From the NCBI GenBank assembly GCA_945889085.1, contig CAMDBM010000001.1:62001-126000 (forward strand): a DNA stretch of 64,000 nucleotides, read 5' to 3'. Shown piece after piece: positions 62,537 through 64,000 of this stretch; position 1 is the first letter of the stretch; the number at the start of each line of letters is the position of its first letter. Position numbers and translations under genes: made by a program. Under the pieces are notes generated by a model. The model saw only the letters and a list, made by a program, of their open reading frames with translations. It had not been told where the DNA came from and did not search any database. The stretch comes from WLJO01 sp945889085. GTDB lineage: Bacteria; Actinomycetota; Acidimicrobiia; Acidimicrobiales; Ilumatobacteraceae.

Positions 62537-64000
62537 ATGGAACGAAGCGCCCGAGACCCTGCCGAACAGGCGAAACGGGATCTCGCAAGGGTCACCGCGG
62601 CCCTCGCTGCGGCCGAGGAGCGCCCGGGACAACAGGAGATGACCGCTGCGATCGCCACGGCGATCGCGTCCAAGCGACACCTCGTCGTGCAGGCGGGTAC
62701 GGGCACCGGCAAGAGCGCCGCTTACCTCATCCCCGCAATCACGAGCGCGGCACTGCGCAATGCCGAGCGCGACGGCGCAGGCGACGGCACACCGGGTTCG
62801 CGACCGATCGTGGTGGTCACCGTCTCGAAGGCGCTGCAGGACCAGTTGGCCACCAAGGACCTCCCGTTCATCGAGGCCCACCTCGACGTGCCGTTCGACT
62901 GGGCGATCCTGAAGGGCCGCAGCAACTACCTGTGCCTCCAGCGCATCAGGGAGAACGCTCAGGGTGCCGCTGGCACGAGGCGAGGCCGCCAGAAGTCAAC
63001 CGACGGCGACGGCTCCGGTGCCGGCCAGGGGGTGCTCGACCTCGGGGTTGCGGCGATCAATGACCTGCCGAGCGAGGTCCGCGTGGAGATCAAGCGGCTG
63101 ACCGACTGGTCCGCTGTCACCAAGACCGGCGACCAGTCCGAGCTCGACTGGTCCCCCTCGGACCGGGCGTGGTCCGAGGTGAGCGTCGGCAGCGAGGAGT
63201 GCCCGGGCGGCCAGCGCTGCCCGATGGGTGCAGAGTGCTTCGCCGAGGCCGCTCGCGCCCGCGCCGCGGTTGCAGATGTCACCGTCGTGAACACCTTCCT
63301 GTACGGGCTCGACGTGGCCAGCGACGGAGCGATCCTGCCGGACCACGATGTGGTGATCTTCGACGAGGCACACCAGCTCGAGGACGTGATGAGCGACACC
63401 GTGGGCGTGTCGATCGGACCGGGTCGGTTCACTCGCGTTGCGCAGGCACTGCGGCGAGTGGTGGAAGACCCGCTCCTCATCGGTGCCGTGTCCGACATCG
63501 CGCCGTTGCTGCGCGAGGTACTCGCTCCCGAGGTGGGCAATCGCCTCCCCAACCCACTGCCCGTTGCGATTGCCAACGCACTCGTCGAGGGAAGGCTCCG
63601 CCTCGACCGCGCTAGCGAGGCGCTGCGCAACATCGACAGTTCCATCACGGACCGGCATGGCGACGCCAAGCAGCGACTGCTGCGGGCAGCAACCCTCATC
63701 CTCCGCCTCGCCGAGAACATCGACGTGACGCTTGCCTTCGGCGAGCAGTACGTGGCGTTCGTGTCCGGTGGGCCGGAGGTTCCCCGGCTCGAGGTCGCAC
63801 CGCTCGAGGTGGGGCCGGTGATGTCCAAGGGGGTATGGAGCAAGCGCACCGCAATCCTCACGAGCGCCACGATCCCCGCATCGCTCGCCGAACGGGTCGG
63901 CCTGCCCGCCGGCACCACGGACTCCCTTGATGTCGGGAGCCCCTTCGACTACGGGAACAACGGCTTGCTCTACTGCGCAATGCATCTCCCGGACCCTCGG
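62537..64000 (+). CDS. DinG/XPD-type ATP-dependent DNA helicase, partial
   Basis: The frame from ATG 62537 is open for 488 codons to the end of the window. Walker A is QAGTGTGKSAAYLIPAI, and the DEAH box is VIFDEAHQLEDVM. Between them, Cys residues in NYLCLQR and in ECPGGQRCPMGAEC match the iron-sulfur cluster of XPD/DinG helicases. Motif III-like TAILTSATIP follows near the end. The C-terminal helicase domain is cut off. It would unwind DNA 5' to 3' in repair. The 5' neighbour is divergent recO. Confidence 0.92.
   Translation, partial: MERSARDPAEQAKRDLARVTAALAAAEERPGQQEMTAAIATAIASKRHLVVQAGTGTGKSAAYLIPAITSAALRNAERDGAGDGTPGSRPIVVVTVSKALQDQLATKDLPFIEAHLDVPFDWAILKGRSNYLCLQRIRENAQGAAGTRRGRQKSTDGDGSGAGQGVLDLGVAAINDLPSEVRVEIKRLTDWSAVTKTGDQSELDWSPSDRAWSEVSVGSEECPGGQRCPMGAECFAEAARARAAVADVTVVNTFLYGLDVASDGAILPDHDVVIFDEAHQLEDVMSDTVGVSIGPGRFTRVAQALRRVVEDPLLIGAVSDIAPLLREVLAPEVGNRLPNPLPVAIANALVEGRLRLDRASEALRNIDSSITDRHGDAKQRLLRAATLILRLAENIDVTLAFGEQYVAFVSGGPEVPRLEVAPLEVGPVMSKGVWSKRTAILTSATIPASLAERVGLPAGTTDSLDVGSPFDYGNNGLLYCAMHLPDPR

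Overview
The window is high-GC DNA that is densely packed with genes on both strands and uses many GTG starts. The content points to an actinobacterium: an F420-type LLM oxidoreductase, a dnaG-rpoD pair, a furA-katG pair, a dimeric glycyl-tRNA synthetase and an actinobacterial-looking E2/E3/lipoate block. A member of the Acidimicrobiia is a reasonable guess, but nothing here proves it. No prophage, complete insertion sequence or CRISPR array was seen.

Layout. 1-14 kb: cobalamin-linked and acyl-CoA metabolism. It has a methylmalonyl-CoA mutase large subunit, a TesB thioesterase, a class II aldolase, a pentapeptide-repeat membrane protein, a rhodanese-MoeB fusion, a sirtuin, PepA overlapping a PduO-type cobalamin adenosyltransferase, and full-length MetH. 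13-22.7 kb: an LLM oxidoreductase and thioesterase pair, an MFS exporter, membrane and lipoproteins, an M24 peptidase, and a Wzz/BY-kinase followed by a polytopic membrane protein, probably for surface polysaccharide. 22.6-29.5 kb: a minus-strand block running from two uncharacterised exported or membrane proteins through Lpd and a one-lipoyl-domain E2 to a single-polypeptide LipB-LipA fusion. 29.5-31.8 kb: an SDR epimerase and a solitary argJ.

31.8-36.8 kb is an accessory patch between argJ and tRNA-Val. It carries a VapBC module whose toxin has no start codon except CTG, a truncated relE facing away from it, furA-katG, a decayed stretch, and a second bicistronic pair of small genes that looks like an undescribed toxin-antitoxin module.

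36.9-48 kb returns to chromosomal genes: an alternative sigma-70 factor, an inositol-phosphatase-like enzyme, a row of uncharacterised genes including a membrane-anchored HExxH protein, a molybdopterin oxidoreductase, and several redox enzymes. 47.5-52.7 kb is a possible amine or polyamine cluster: class I amidotransferase-type gamma-glutamyl hydrolase, divergent MarR regulator, glutamine-synthetase-like ligase, cytochrome P450 and histone-deacetylase-type amidohydrolase. 52.9-64 kb is informational and housekeeping: a second pentapeptide-repeat protein, two tRNAs, rpoD overlapping dnaG, TerC, AIM24, an M50 protease, glyS, a lipoprotein, recO and the first part of a DinG-type helicase that runs off the end.

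Themes. Lipoate synthesis sits beside the lipoylated E2 it would serve. Adenosylcobalamin supply (PduO) sits near two B12-dependent enzymes. Molybdenum cofactor activation (MoeB) and a molybdoenzyme are both present. Convergent neighbours repeatedly overlap at their 3' ends, which suggests a compact genome. Functional calls rest on motif recognition by eye. No database search was run.
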